The notes: a model not told the origin generated them from the letters alone. A stretch of DNA of 64,000 nt from Thermococcus zilligii AN1 (GCF_000258515.1 NZ_AJLF01000002.1:483396-547395); one strand, 5' to 3'. Positions 16,969 through 25,644 are shown, counted from the stretch's first letter. Translations and numbers: made by a program.

Positions 16969-17508
16969 ATGCTGAGCGCTGAGGTCTTTGAGATAGCGGA
17001 CAGAAATGTCTGGATAGCGGTTTTCTGGCGAAAGAAGATCCAGGGGATAACTTTCGCCCTCGATAGGGAGCAGTTCGAGAGGAACGTCGAGAGGCTCTCG
17101 GGATTTCTAAGGAAAAGGGGCGTTGACGTTGACCTGACCCCTGAGAGCTCCGATTACCCTTTCCTCGTAAAGGACATCATCACCGGAAAGGTCGAGAACA
17201 CCGATGTTCTGGGCTGGCTCTCCTTCGAGGGGGTTACACCCTTTGAGAGGCGCGTTTACGAATGGCTCACGAAAAACGTTAAAAGAGGTTCCGTTATAAC
17301 GTATGGTGCGCTTGCAAGGGCCCTTGGCACTTCACCGAGGGCCATGGGTGGGGCGATGAGGAGAAACCCCTATCCGATAGTAGTCCCCTGTCACAGAGTA
17401 GTAGCCAGAGACGGAATCGGCCACTACACCCCGAGGCTGGACGAAAAGGTCTTCCTGCTAAAAATCGAGGGGGTGGAAGGATGGACAAGCTCAAAGCTTA
17501 CCTTGTAG
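16969..17508 (+). CDS. ogt: Methylated-DNA--protein-cysteine methyltransferase
   Basis: 179-residue suicide DNA-repair protein that takes the methyl group from O6-methylguanine. The N-terminal ribonuclease-like domain is followed by the DNA-binding HTH (TYGALARALGTSPRAMGGAMRRNP) with the arginine finger, and the active site IVVPCHRVV with the acceptor Cys141. The C-terminal helix runs on as DEKVFLLKIEG. The ATG at 16969 has GGGGGAATG nearby. The last 28 nt overlap the TPR protein gene. Confidence 0.95.
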   Translation: MLSAEVFEIADRNVWIAVFWRKKIQGITFALDREQFERNVERLSGFLRKRGVDVDLTPESSDYPFLVKDIITGKVENTDVLGWLSFEGVTPFERRVYEWLTKNVKRGSVITYGALARALGTSPRAMGGAMRRNPYPIVVPCHRVVARDGIGHYTPRLDEKVFLLKIEGVEGWTSSKLTL

Positions 17509-18509
17509 GTTTTCTGATGGCTGTAATAGCCATAGCGGCGGGCATAGTCTGGTACGGCGGCTGGAGGCTTTTACTCCAGGTGATACTCACGCTCGGGTTC
17601 CTGGGAGTCACTCTAATGCTCCTCTTTTTCACGGCCCTGACGTTCTACGCCGAGAGCTGGAAATATGGAGCGGTACTCGCCATCTTCACGGCCATAAGCG
17701 GCTACGGCCTTTATCTTAGCGCCACCTGGCAGAAGCTCAGCGTAGTAGCTGGGATCATAGCTCTCTTCATCGCGGTGGTTGCCCTCGGAATCTGGTACAT
17801 AAGCGAGCCTGACCTAAGCCTCGTTGACCGCTTCAAGAGCGCCGAGAGCCTTGAAAAAGCAGGCAGGTACAAGCAGGCCGCGAGGAAGTACGAGAAGGCC
17901 GGAAATTATCTCAAAGCCGCTGAAATGTACGAGAAGCTCGGCTGGATGGAGAGCGCCGCCTGGGCCTACGAGAAGGCAGGAAAGTATGAAAAGGCCGCGG
18001 AGATCTACGAAAAGCTTTACGAGAAGGAGAAGGACACCTACTACCTCAAGGAGGCCCACGAGTACTGGAAGAAGGCCGGAAACATGGAGAGGGCGGCAAA
18101 AGCCCTGGAGCGCTACGCCGAGGAAGAGCCCTGGTTCTGGGAGGACGTGGCGAAGCTCTACGAGGAGCTTGGCAACGGGGAGAAAGCTAAGGAAGCATGG
18201 GAAAAAGCGCTGGACTACTACAGGAAGGAGGCGGAAGAGGAGGGCGTCTTCTGGGAGGACGTTGGTAACATAGCGCGCAAACTTGGAATGGAGGAGCTCG
18301 CAAGGGAAGCTTACCAGAAGTTCCTTGAGTACTGCCTGAGAGAGGCTGAAGAAGACCCGATGTGGTGGAAGCACGTGGCTGAGGCCTACGAGTACCTCGG
18401 CGAGAGGGAGAAGGCAGAGGAAGCTAAGAAGAAGTACGAAGAGTACAGGCAGAAAATCATGAAGGCCAGCGAGGAAACCTCGAACTTCCCGGAGGGGAAG
18501 GGGGAGTAA
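17481..18509 (+). CDS. Membrane-anchored TPR-repeat protein
   Basis: 342 residues. Four hydrophobic helices fill the first 110 residues (LKAYLVGFLMAVIAIAAGIVWYG; a second near 30-55; YGAVLAIFTAISGYGLYLS; LSVVAGIIALFIAVVALGIWYI). A long array of TPR-like helical pairs follows (about 118-330), with repeated AGxYxxAAxxYEKAG units and conserved EEPWFWEDVAKLYEELG blocks. The soluble array probably faces the cytoplasm as a protein-binding scaffold; the partner is unknown. GGGGTGG precedes the ATG, which lies inside ogt. Confidence 0.8.
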   Translation: MDKLKAYLVGFLMAVIAIAAGIVWYGGWRLLLQVILTLGFLGVTLMLLFFTALTFYAESWKYGAVLAIFTAISGYGLYLSATWQKLSVVAGIIALFIAVVALGIWYISEPDLSLVDRFKSAESLEKAGRYKQAARKYEKAGNYLKAAEMYEKLGWMESAAWAYEKAGKYEKAAEIYEKLYEKEKDTYYLKEAHEYWKKAGNMERAAKALERYAEEEPWFWEDVAKLYEELGNGEKAKEAWEKALDYYRKEAEEEGVFWEDVGNIARKLGMEELAREAYQKFLEYCLREAEEDPMWWKHVAEAYEYLGEREKAEEAKKKYEEYRQKIMKASEETSNFPEGKGE

Positions 18510-18528
18510 TCCTTTCTCCTTAATTTTA

Positions 18529-18660
18529 TCAAACCGCGTCGTTTGAGGATATTCTGTGGGCTTTTACCGTGGCGTGGTGGACGGCATCGTCAAAGTCAGG
18601 TCGCGGGCGCTTCTCGGCTCCGATAAGAATAAACGCAGCAGGATAGCGACGTGGCTTCAC
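18529..18660 (-). CDS. Possible small ORF (43 residues) between the TPR and NAC genes
   Basis: A GTG-started frame (VKPRRYPAAFILIGAEKRPR..., then DFDDAVHHATVKAHRISSNDAV) fills the spacer on the minus strand. CCGGAG lies 6 nt before the GTG and a TATA-like TCTTAAAAGG about 40-45 nt upstream. The composition looks protein-like, but the opposite strand is also open (18556-18741), so coding cannot be assigned from one sequence. Confidence 0.3.
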   Translation of the reverse strand: MKPRRYPAAFILIGAEKRPRPDFDDAVHHATVKAHRISSNDAV

Positions 18661-18737
18661 GGGGATCTCCGGGGTGATCCGTTTAAAGGTTCCGCCAACC
18701 TTTTAAGAGCGTTAACCAACCAGGGCAGGTGGTCGGG

Positions 18738-19073
18738 ATGATGGGGATGGACCCCAGGCAGATGAAGAAGCTCATGCGCCAGCTTGGCATAAAGGTGGAG
18801 GAGCTTGAGGGCGTTAAGGAGGTCGTTTTGAGGCTTGAAGGGAAGGAAATAGTTCTCAAAGAGCCCGCGGTTACCGTCATGGTCGTCCAGGGCGAGAAGA
18901 CCTACCAGATTATCCCGGGAAGTGAGGAAGTGAGGGAAGTCCTTGAGATTCCCGAAGAAGACGTTCAGCTCGTCATGGAGCAGGCCGGCGTTGACAGGGA
19001 AACCGCGCTTAAGGTTTTGAAAGAAACGAAAGGCGACATAGCGGAGGCGATACTGAAGCTCAGCGGGGAGTGA
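18738..19073 (+). CDS. nac: Nascent polypeptide-associated complex protein (aNAC)
   Basis: 111-residue archaeal NAC, a homodimeric chaperone at the ribosomal exit tunnel. It has the NAC beta-barrel (about 25-75: VVLRLEGKEIVLKEPAVTVMVVQGEKTYQI) and a C-terminal UBA domain (about 80-110: VQLVMEQAGVDRETALKVLKETKGDIAEAILKL). The ATG at 18738 follows GGTGGT; a GTG at 18729 overlaps that site. A TATA-like CCTTTTAAG lies about 35 nt upstream. It abuts the convergent AhpD-like gene with no gap. Confidence 0.95.
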   Translation: MMGMDPRQMKKLMRQLGIKVEELEGVKEVVLRLEGKEIVLKEPAVTVMVVQGEKTYQIIPGSEEVREVLEIPEEDVQLVMEQAGVDRETALKVLKETKGDIAEAILKLSGE

Positions 19074-19421
19074 TCACTCCTTCTTAAATTTCTCTATGGC
19101 CTTCACGAGCGGTATAAGGTGCATCAGCGCCGGGCCACCGGCCATGAGAACGGCTACCAGGCCGGCCTCTATCAGCTCCTCCGGCTTCGCTCCAGCTTCG
19201 AGGGCCTTCTGGGTGTGGAGGTATATGCACCACTCACAGCCCGCCGCAATCCCAAGGGCGAGGGCTATCAGTTCCTTTTCCCTGGTTGTGAGGGCCTTGT
19301 TGTCGAGGGTTTCGCGGAGGAACCTTGAGAAGGCCGATATCTCCTTGGGATGCTCCTTTCCAAGCCTTTCGAGGAGCTCCTCAATCTCTTTAAGTTTGAC
19401 CTCAACATCCCCGTTCTCCAT
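19074..19421 (-). CDS. Carboxymuconolactone decarboxylase / AhpD-family protein
   Basis: 115-residue helical protein with the AhpD-like redox motif: CEWCIYLHTQKALEAGA, i.e. CxxC followed by a histidine four residues on, about 65-75. Proteins of this family reduce peroxiredoxin partners or act as small alkylhydroperoxidases; the specific role here is unknown. GGTGAC lies before the ATG at 19421, which is preferred over the overlapping GTG at 19430. The gene converges on nac. Confidence 0.85.
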   Translation of the reverse strand: MENGDVEVKLKEIEELLERLGKEHPKEISAFSRFLRETLDNKALTTREKELIALALGIAAGCEWCIYLHTQKALEAGAKPEELIEAGLVAVLMAGGPALMHLIPLVKAIEKFKKE

Positions 19422-19492
19422 AGCCGTCACCGCTTAAGGTAGGGAAGACCGCTTAAAGGGGTTTCCTGAACAAAAGGTTAGGAACAATATGT

Positions 19493-20989
19493 TTAACTGC
19501 CCTGAGACTTGAGCTTTAACAGGTCATCAACAACGTCTATTATTGCCGCTATAAGGTTGTCGTATTTTCCCCCTTCGTCCCCGTACACTCCCCTAAGGGC
19601 TTCCTTTAGAGCGGTAAGGGCTTCGTAGTCCATGTTGATGAGCTCTTGGGCTTCCCTGGCCAGGAACTTCAACGTTACTTCCCTCGCTTCTTTTCTCTGC
19701 AGTAACTCTATGAGGATTGCCATTATCGCCCCGTTGAACTCGGGAGTTGGCATACGTCTTCGGAGGGCATGTATCAGCTCCAGTGCCCCTTCAACGTCTT
19801 CCCCCCTGCCGGATTTTAGGAGCACGTCGAGCAGTGACGTGAAGAACCGCGCTGTCCCGGGATAAAGGGAGTATATCTCAGCCATCGTCTCGGCCGCCGT
19901 CTGTCTGGCCCATGGGTTGTGGCTTTTGAGGAACTCCCCTAAAACTGGGAGTACGCTGTAGGCATCAGAGGGTGTTAAGCTACTTGTGGATCTGGATACA
20001 ACCCAGAGGGCGTCCATTCTCCTGGTTGGATCGTCCGAGCTTAACATGTCGATTATCATTGACATAACTACCGGGTCCACTTTGGCAAGCTCTGCGACTA
20101 TCTCCGTCTTTCCTGCGTTCAGGAGCTTTTCAACGTCCTCTGGCCCGTAGTCACTTATCTCAAGCATTTTCCGAACCCCGGATTCAGTGAGTTCTTTTTC
20201 CGTTCCAGCGAGCTTTTCGAGTTTCTCCAGTATTGTGCTGGCCTTCGACGCCAGCAAAACGTTACCCTTCACTTCCTTAACCTTTTGTAGGGCCTTCATC
20301 CTGTTTTTGGGTGTGAGCATTTCTGCCCTGGCCAGCATTCTCTCTATCGAGAGGAGCGCCCTCTCCTGAATGTAGGGGTCGGTACTATCGACGAGATCGG
20401 TCATTCTGTCGAATATCTCGTTGAATACCTTTTTGTCGTCAGTCCGGTATGCCATCTCGGTGAGGGCGGTTATGGCAGCGCTCTGAACCTGCCGGTCTTC
20501 TGAGGAGCGGATGAGCGAGAAGAGCCACTCTATGAGTTTTCTGGCTATCCTCAAAACTTTCGCTCCAGTCTTTCCGAGGCCCTCCGAGGCGTATTCGCTG
20601 AGTATAGGTGCTCCGCGTTTTACTATCTCCATCAGCGCGTCGGTTATCTTCTCGTAGGCCTCTTCACTTATGCCCCCTACGTCGAGCAGGAGGTTGAGGA
20701 CCTCCAGGGCCTTTAGAGATACCCTCTCGTTCTTATCGTTTACCAGTTCTATCACATCGTCGAGAACCACGGATACCTTTTCCTGGCCGAGGGAGTTCTT
20801 CTTTATGAGCTCTTTGATGACCTGGAGGGCATTGGCCCTCACAAGGGGGTTCTTGTCGTGGAGGAGCTCCCTCACAGTTTGGAACGCTTGGTCATAAGCT
20901 GCCGCGAGATCTGTGACTTCTTTGATATGCCATCCTAAGAGATCCTCCCTAATGCCAGCTTTGTCGATTATTATCTCCTCTTTGACCAT
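19493..20989 (-). CDS. HEAT-repeat protein
   Basis: 498-residue all-helical protein made of HEAT-like repeats along most of its length. Examples are DKNPLVRANALQVIKELI (about 45-62), DKNERVSLKALEVLNLLL, DRQVQSAAITALTEMAY and SHNPWARQTAAETMAEIYSL. Such solenoids bind other proteins or nucleic acids. There is no signal peptide or membrane helix, so it is cytoplasmic. GGGGA precedes the ATG and a TATA-like AACTTAAATCA lies about 40 nt upstream, making it a single-gene unit. The function cannot be inferred from its neighbours. Confidence 0.75.
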   Translation of the reverse strand: MVKEEIIIDKAGIREDLLGWHIKEVTDLAAAYDQAFQTVRELLHDKNPLVRANALQVIKELIKKNSLGQEKVSVVLDDVIELVNDKNERVSLKALEVLNLLLDVGGISEEAYEKITDALMEIVKRGAPILSEYASEGLGKTGAKVLRIARKLIEWLFSLIRSSEDRQVQSAAITALTEMAYRTDDKKVFNEIFDRMTDLVDSTDPYIQERALLSIERMLARAEMLTPKNRMKALQKVKEVKGNVLLASKASTILEKLEKLAGTEKELTESGVRKMLEISDYGPEDVEKLLNAGKTEIVAELAKVDPVVMSMIIDMLSSDDPTRRMDALWVVSRSTSSLTPSDAYSVLPVLGEFLKSHNPWARQTAAETMAEIYSLYPGTARFFTSLLDVLLKSGRGEDVEGALELIHALRRRMPTPEFNGAIMAILIELLQRKEAREVTLKFLAREAQELINMDYEALTALKEALRGVYGDEGGKYDNLIAAIIDVVDDLLKLKSQGS

Positions 20990-21042
20990 GTTGTCCCCAA
21001 TTATAGGACTACGCGCTTCTTTGATTTAAGTTTTGGGGTCTT

Positions 21043-21744
21043 TTACACGATACCCCGCAGTGTCTCCCCTCTGAACACTGGGCCGTCCCTGCACACCAAG
21101 TATTTCCCGAGGTTGCAGCTGCCGCAGATTCCAATGCCACACTTCATGTGCCTTTCCATTGAAACCTGAACGTTCCGGTAGTTCATGATCCTCAGGACCT
21201 CTTCAAGCATTGGCTCAGGACCACAGGCATAGACCTGGTCGAATTCCTCCTTCTTTACCTTTAAAACGTCCGTGGGGAATCCTTTTATTCCGGCCGAGCC
21301 ATCGTCTGTCGTTACAATTAGCTCGTCTACATAGTTTTCAACATCCAAAAGGGCAAGCTCCCCACTTCTCCTTGCCCCGTAAATCAGCGTGATTCTCTCA
21401 AACTTCTCCCTCCAAACCTTTGAGAGCGCATACATTGGAGGTATTCCAATTCCCCCGGCTATAAGAGCCACCTTTTTGCCAGCTGGCGTGAAGCCCTTCC
21501 CGTACGGCCCCCTTATCCAGAGTCTTTCCCCCTCTTCCCTCCTGAAAAGCTCTGACGTGAAGGAACCTACTTTTTTGACCACTATAAGATCCCTGTCCGC
21601 CAGACTGAAGGGCTTCTCTCCGACTCCGGGTAGCCAGACCATCACGAACTGACCTGGTGTAAATTCAAACGCCTCCCTGAATCTGAAGGCCCTAACGTTC
21701 TCAGCTACTTCCCATGTCTCCACTATCTCCGTTACGGCGTACAT
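21043..21744 (-). CDS. pyrK: Dihydroorotate dehydrogenase electron-transfer subunit
   Basis: 233-residue flavoprotein/iron-sulfur subunit that passes electrons from PyrD to NAD+ in UMP synthesis. It has an FAD-binding barrel (FTPGQFVMVWLPGVGEKPFSLA, about 28-50), the NAD-binding ALIAGGIGIPPMYAL (about 93-107), CGPEPML, and the [2Fe-2S] cysteines in MKCGIGICGSCNLGKYLVC (about 198-216). The ATG at 21744 follows GGGGGTG by 7 nt and lies inside the end of pyrC (44-nt overlap), so the two are coupled. pyrD is not in the window. Confidence 0.93.
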   Translation of the reverse strand: MYAVTEIVETWEVAENVRAFRFREAFEFTPGQFVMVWLPGVGEKPFSLADRDLIVVKKVGSFTSELFRREEGERLWIRGPYGKGFTPAGKKVALIAGGIGIPPMYALSKVWREKFERITLIYGARRSGELALLDVENYVDELIVTTDDGSAGIKGFPTDVLKVKKEEFDQVYACGPEPMLEEVLRIMNYRNVQVSMERHMKCGIGICGSCNLGKYLVCRDGPVFRGETLRGIV

Positions 21745-22953
21745 TAAGCCGCACCCCCATGGGCTTTTCAACAATGGTGTCCTCTTCCATAACGACCTTT
21801 CCCCTGAGGATGGTCGTTGTTACCTTTCCTCTGAGCCTCTTTCCCTCCCAGGGAGTCCATCCGGCTTTGGTGTATAGATCGTCGGCCCTGACGGTCCACT
21901 CCCTTTTCATCTCAACAACGATAAAATCTGCATCTGCCCCCGGTTTGAAGCCTTTCCCCTTTATTCCAAAATCCTTACTGGATTCTCGTTCATCTTTTCC
22001 ACGATGTCCTGGAGGGTGAGAAGCCCCCTGTTGATTGCATCCAGGAGAAGAGGAACCTCCGTTTCGAGGCCCGGGATACCGGCCGCTCCATTGGCCTTGT
22101 CTTCCGGGGTGTGCGGTGCGTGGTCGCTGGCTATTATTGGTATCTTTGAGAAGTTTTCCCAGAGATACCGCTGGTGCTCTTCGTCCCTCAGAGGGGGATA
22201 CACCTTTAGGAGGGGGTTTTTTCTGTAGTCTTTTTCTGTCAAAAAGAGGTGATGTGGAGTAACCTCAAAGCTTACCCAGGGGAGTCCCTTTGATAGTATC
22301 TCCTCCATCGCCCCCCTGGTTGAGACGTGGCATATGTTCACAGGCTTTTTTAGGTTTTCCGCCAGGGTGATAACCTTTTTGACTGCCACGATCTCAGCTG
22401 AGGGGGGCCTTTCCGGGTGTTTTCTTATCTCTTCCTGGTCCTCTGCATGAACGCTTAACACGCCGGGTGAACATGAGTAGTCCATTGCGAAGTCTTCTGA
22501 GTATATCCCCCCCGTTGAGGCCCCCATGAAAGCTTTATAAAAGTCCGCTCCTGCCTCCTTTGCTTCGTTGCAGTTTCCGGATATGAGGAATCCAACGGCG
22601 AAATCTGAATACGACTTTTTTTCCAGAAGGCTGAGTCTCATTTTGAAGGTCTTCACGTCCATGACGGGGGGTTTTGTGTTCGGCATGTCAAAAACGGCCG
22701 TTATTCCCCCGTGCAGTGCCGCCATTGTTCCGCTCTCGATGGTCTCTTTGTCGCTCTGCTCGAAGTCTCTGAGGTGAACGTGGACGTCTATCAACCCCGG
22801 TAAAAGTATCTGACCACTCTTAAGAACGAGGGTCTTTTCCCCCTTTAGCCCCGTTTTTTTGATGTCACTTATCCGTCCGTTCCTTATCCCTACCTGCCCT
22901 TGAGTAATCTTCCCCTCGAACAGAAATCTGCCCTCTATAACGAGGTCTTCCAT
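21701..22953 (-). CDS. pyrC: Dihydroorotase with a one-base frame slip near the C-terminus
   Basis: Third step of pyrimidine synthesis. Metal ligands and the carboxylated lysine are present: DVHVHLRD (about 60), DFYKAFMG, CHVST and IIASDHAPH. The frame stops at 21961 after NENPVRILE, but shifting back by one base at the TTTT run (21968-21971) restores a long, family-like tail (GIKGKGFKPGADADFIVVEMKREW..., then LRGKVTTTILRGKVV) up to 21701. As written, the last 85 or so residues are lost. The cause may be a base-calling slip, a mutation or programmed frameshifting. The start at 22953 is nearly leaderless behind TTTTAAAG. Confidence 0.85.
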
Positions 22954-23082
22954 GGGAGCCCGCACGTGGTTAGTAGCCGTCCCCTTTAAAATTTTGCTCT
23001 TTCGACTTGATGTGTTCCTGTTTTCGTCGATTAACGCTCCTGCGTATATCCCGGAGAGTGATAGTGGACTGTGGAGCGTAAT

Positions 23083-23092
23083 ACTTAAAAGG
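23083..23092 (+). promoter_or_regulatory. Promoter of the ABC-transporter binding protein gene
   Basis: ATACTTAAAAGG lies about 75-80 nt before the ATG. The leader of about 55 nt contains CTGCC (23114-23118) and GGCAG (23132-23136), which could form a weak hairpin, and ends in GGGGGCAGTGGG as the RBS. The TATA call is by composition; the hairpin is weak. Confidence 0.5.
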
Positions 23093-23166
23093 GTTCGGAT
23101 GTATAATCTAATGCTGCCATAGCCTATAGAAGGCAGACGTGCCAAAAACAAAGGGGGCAGTGGGAT

Positions 23167-25641
23167 ATGAGCAGGAAAGTTTTGGGCTTGTTTATAATGG
23201 GTTTGACGTTGTTTAGTTTGTTTGCCATCCCCCAAGTCAGCGCAGCTGATAACATGCCGAAGGACATACCCCTGAACAGCGATGAGGCCAAGGCCCGTTT
23301 CAGGGCCGATCTCGGGTGGTACATCAAATACGGGCACTTCGTCATCAGCAACGGTCCGTACATCCTTGAGATGTACGCTCCAGAGAACCTCTACCTCAGG
23401 CTTGTCAAGTTTAACGGTCAGAGGAACCCCTTCACCGACGACCCCAAACTCCCGAAGACCGGCTATGCCGATGTCATTGAGTACCAGGGCATTCAGAACC
23501 AGGAAACCATAATCCTCCAGGTCGCCAAGGGTGATTACGACCTTGGTCTCTACGCCTTTGGTGCCAGTACGTACCAGGGTCTGGGAAGCAATGTTCTCTC
23601 AAACCTCAAACTATACAAGAGCGCCAGCTCCTCCGTTGAGTTGACCATCAACCCGTACAAGGATCCGGACAAGGACGCTCCAATAGTTACCGTCGGCGAC
23701 AGCGTTTACTTCAACCCGTTCGCTATCAGGGAAGTCAGGTTCGCCATGAACTGGCTCATCAGCAGGAACTCCCTCATCCAGAACATCTACCTGGGTAGCG
23801 GTGCCCCTGCGTTAAGTGGCATCACCCCAAGTGACCCGGCCTCAAAGTATTTCCAGCCGGTTTACCAGGCCCTCATGTTCACTGCCGACGGGAACGAGGC
23901 CCTCGCCCTCCAGATGATTGACCAGGCCATGCAGAAGGCCGCCCAGCAGGTTGCCCAGTACAACCACAGGCTTGAGAAGAAGAGCGACGGCCTCTGGTAC
24001 TTCGACGACCAGCCGGTTACGGTTAAGTTCGTCATCCGTACCGAGGACGAGAGGAAGGACATTGGTCTGTATATCGCTGACCTCCTCGAGAAAAAGGTTG
24101 GATTCAAGGTCGAGAGGATGCTTTATGACAGAAGGAAGGCCAATGAGGTAGTTTTCAGCAAGCCGATCAGCAACTACGAGTGGACCATCTACACCGCCGG
24201 TTGGGGTTCCAGCGGTCTTGGAAGCCTGTACCCCGACTGGCAGATCTACTACTGGTACTCCCCGCTCGGCTACTACCCGAACAGGCTGGACCCCAGGCAC
24301 AAGCCTGAAGTTACCGTCGAGGACGCTCTCAAGTACATAGGTGGCGGTAGCGTTACTGCCGGCCTGCAGAAGCTCCAGACCAAGTACTACACCAGTGAAG
24401 AGAGCCTTGGCCCGATACTCAAGTGGACCACCCGGGAGATCGGTTACATCCTCCTCATGACCCAGTACACTGACCCGGCCACCAACACCACCGTAGTCCT
24501 TAACAACCCAGACCAGTACTGGGACCTCCAGAAGATCGGCATGACTGCCGGTCTCATGGATAGCATCAGAGTCTTCCTCGTTGAGCAGTGGGAGTTCTAC
24601 CCGGGCAACAGGGACAGGATCATCGACATTATCAGTCACGACAGAGTTGGTATCGCCAGCAAGTGGAGCATAATGAGCGCTAAGACTCCGGACAAGCGCC
24701 TCAAGATCGCCCAGTTCTCCTCAGCCGGTGCGCTCTTCATGAGCGCTTTCAACCCGGTTGGGGGCCTGAGCGACGTTTACAGCGTCAGGATTTGGAACCT
24801 CATCTATGACAGCGGCGGAACCACCAACTTCGACGGTATCTACGCCCCGTACAGGTGCAAGTGGAACCTCGAGAAGGGGGAGTTCACCGTTCCTGACGAT
24901 GCAGTCATCTACAACCAGACCCAGGGCTGGATAGCCGCCTACAAGGGCCAGACAGCCAAAGTCAAGGCCACGATTACCTGTGACCTGGGTCAGTGGCACA
25001 ACGGCGTGAAGATGACCATGGATGACATCAAGTACTACATTGCCTTCCTCTACACCTGGGCCTTCCGGGACACCCCGGGCGACCCGTACTACGACAGCTC
25101 CCTCGGTGACACCGCCGCCACCCTCCAGACCTACCTCGGCTTCCAGTTCACCGACAACGGCTACGTCGTCTATGGTACCTACGTCCACCCGTTCGCCGAC
25201 GACCTGACTGCGGGCAACTACGTCCTCTACCCGAGCATGCCGTGGGAGCTCTACTGGGCCATGGGTGAGCTCGTTGCCAACGGCAAAGCCTACGGCATCG
25301 ACAGGAAGTACTCCTTCAGCACCAGCGGTGAAGGACTCCTCCAGCTCGACCTCCTCACCAAGCAGCACGTTGGCGACCTCGCCGCTGTTATACAGAATAT
25401 CATGGGTTCCACCCCGACTACGACCACAACGACAACCACGACTACAACTACCCCCACACCAACTACGACCCAGCCCACAACAACCACTACCACAACGACA
25501 ACAACTACCCCCACACCAACTACGACTACCACAACGACCACCACAACCACTACGACCACCAAGGGCGGTGGAGGAATCTGCGGTCCAGCGGCCTTCGTTG
25601 GACTGGCAGTAGTCCCACTCCTCCTCAGGAGGAGGAAGTGA
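23167..25641 (+). CDS. Family-5 ABC transporter substrate-binding protein, halves in swapped order, CGP-CTERM anchor
   Basis: 824 residues with a signal peptide (1-26). The motifs normally in the second half of family-5 (DppA/OppA-type) binding proteins come first: SNGPYILEMY (about 61-70), FNPFAIREVRFAMNWLISR, and the YEWTIYTAGWG region near 340. The normal beginning of the family comes last: RLKIAQFSSAGALFMSAFNP (about 510) and the WHNGVKMTMDDIKYY block (610-624). A Thr/Pro stalk (about 750-797) and the CGP-CTERM anchor (GGGGICGPAAFVGLAVV, RRRK) end it. First gene of a dpp-type operon. The substrate is uncertain: peptides, or sugars as in some Pyrococcus relatives. Confidence 0.9.
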   Translation: MSRKVLGLFIMGLTLFSLFAIPQVSAADNMPKDIPLNSDEAKARFRADLGWYIKYGHFVISNGPYILEMYAPENLYLRLVKFNGQRNPFTDDPKLPKTGYADVIEYQGIQNQETIILQVAKGDYDLGLYAFGASTYQGLGSNVLSNLKLYKSASSSVELTINPYKDPDKDAPIVTVGDSVYFNPFAIREVRFAMNWLISRNSLIQNIYLGSGAPALSGITPSDPASKYFQPVYQALMFTADGNEALALQMIDQAMQKAAQQVAQYNHRLEKKSDGLWYFDDQPVTVKFVIRTEDERKDIGLYIADLLEKKVGFKVERMLYDRRKANEVVFSKPISNYEWTIYTAGWGSSGLGSLYPDWQIYYWYSPLGYYPNRLDPRHKPEVTVEDALKYIGGGSVTAGLQKLQTKYYTSEESLGPILKWTTREIGYILLMTQYTDPATNTTVVLNNPDQYWDLQKIGMTAGLMDSIRVFLVEQWEFYPGNRDRIIDIISHDRVGIASKWSIMSAKTPDKRLKIAQFSSAGALFMSAFNPVGGLSDVYSVRIWNLIYDSGGTTNFDGIYAPYRCKWNLEKGEFTVPDDAVIYNQTQGWIAAYKGQTAKVKATITCDLGQWHNGVKMTMDDIKYYIAFLYTWAFRDTPGDPYYDSSLGDTAATLQTYLGFQFTDNGYVVYGTYVHPFADDLTAGNYVLYPSMPWELYWAMGELVANGKAYGIDRKYSFSTSGEGLLQLDLLTKQHVGDLAAVIQNIMGSTPTTTTTTTTTTTTPTPTTTQPTTTTTTTTTTTPTPTTTTTTTTTTTTTTKGGGGICGPAAFVGLAVVPLLLRRRK
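25411..25560 (+). repeat. Threonine/proline stalk with internal 26-nt direct repeat
   Basis: About 50 codons, nearly all Thr, interrupted by three short Pro-containing steps. A 26-nt unit beginning ACAACTACCCCCACACCAAC occurs twice (25444-25469 and 25501-25526), offset by 57 nt, i.e. exactly 19 codons. That indicates an in-frame duplication. The segment is a likely O-glycosylated spacer that lifts the binding domain away from the membrane. Confidence 0.85.
25567..25641 (+). repeat. CGP-CTERM coding cassette, copy 1
   Basis: 75 nt from the GGGIC glycines to the stop codon, identical to 46295-46369 except for two synonymous third-position changes. It encodes GGICGPAAFVGLAVV and PLLLRRRK, the Thermococcales CGP-CTERM sorting signal: cysteine, hydrophobic helix, basic end. 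Confidence 0.9.
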
Positions 25642-25644
25642 TTT

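Noticed and set aside
18556..18741. Plus-strand 61-codon ORF before NAC
   Set aside because: Overlaps the NAC start and has no RBS; kept only as the competing reading of the minus-strand candidate.
22954..23337. N-terminal extension of the pyrC frame by 128 codons
   Set aside because: It runs through the promoter and start of the divergent binding-protein gene; dihydroorotases begin close to MEDLVIEGRF.
25411..25560. Repetitive ACN tract as a possible CRISPR or satellite array
   Set aside because: No regular repeat-spacer pattern; it is an in-frame Thr/Pro stalk.
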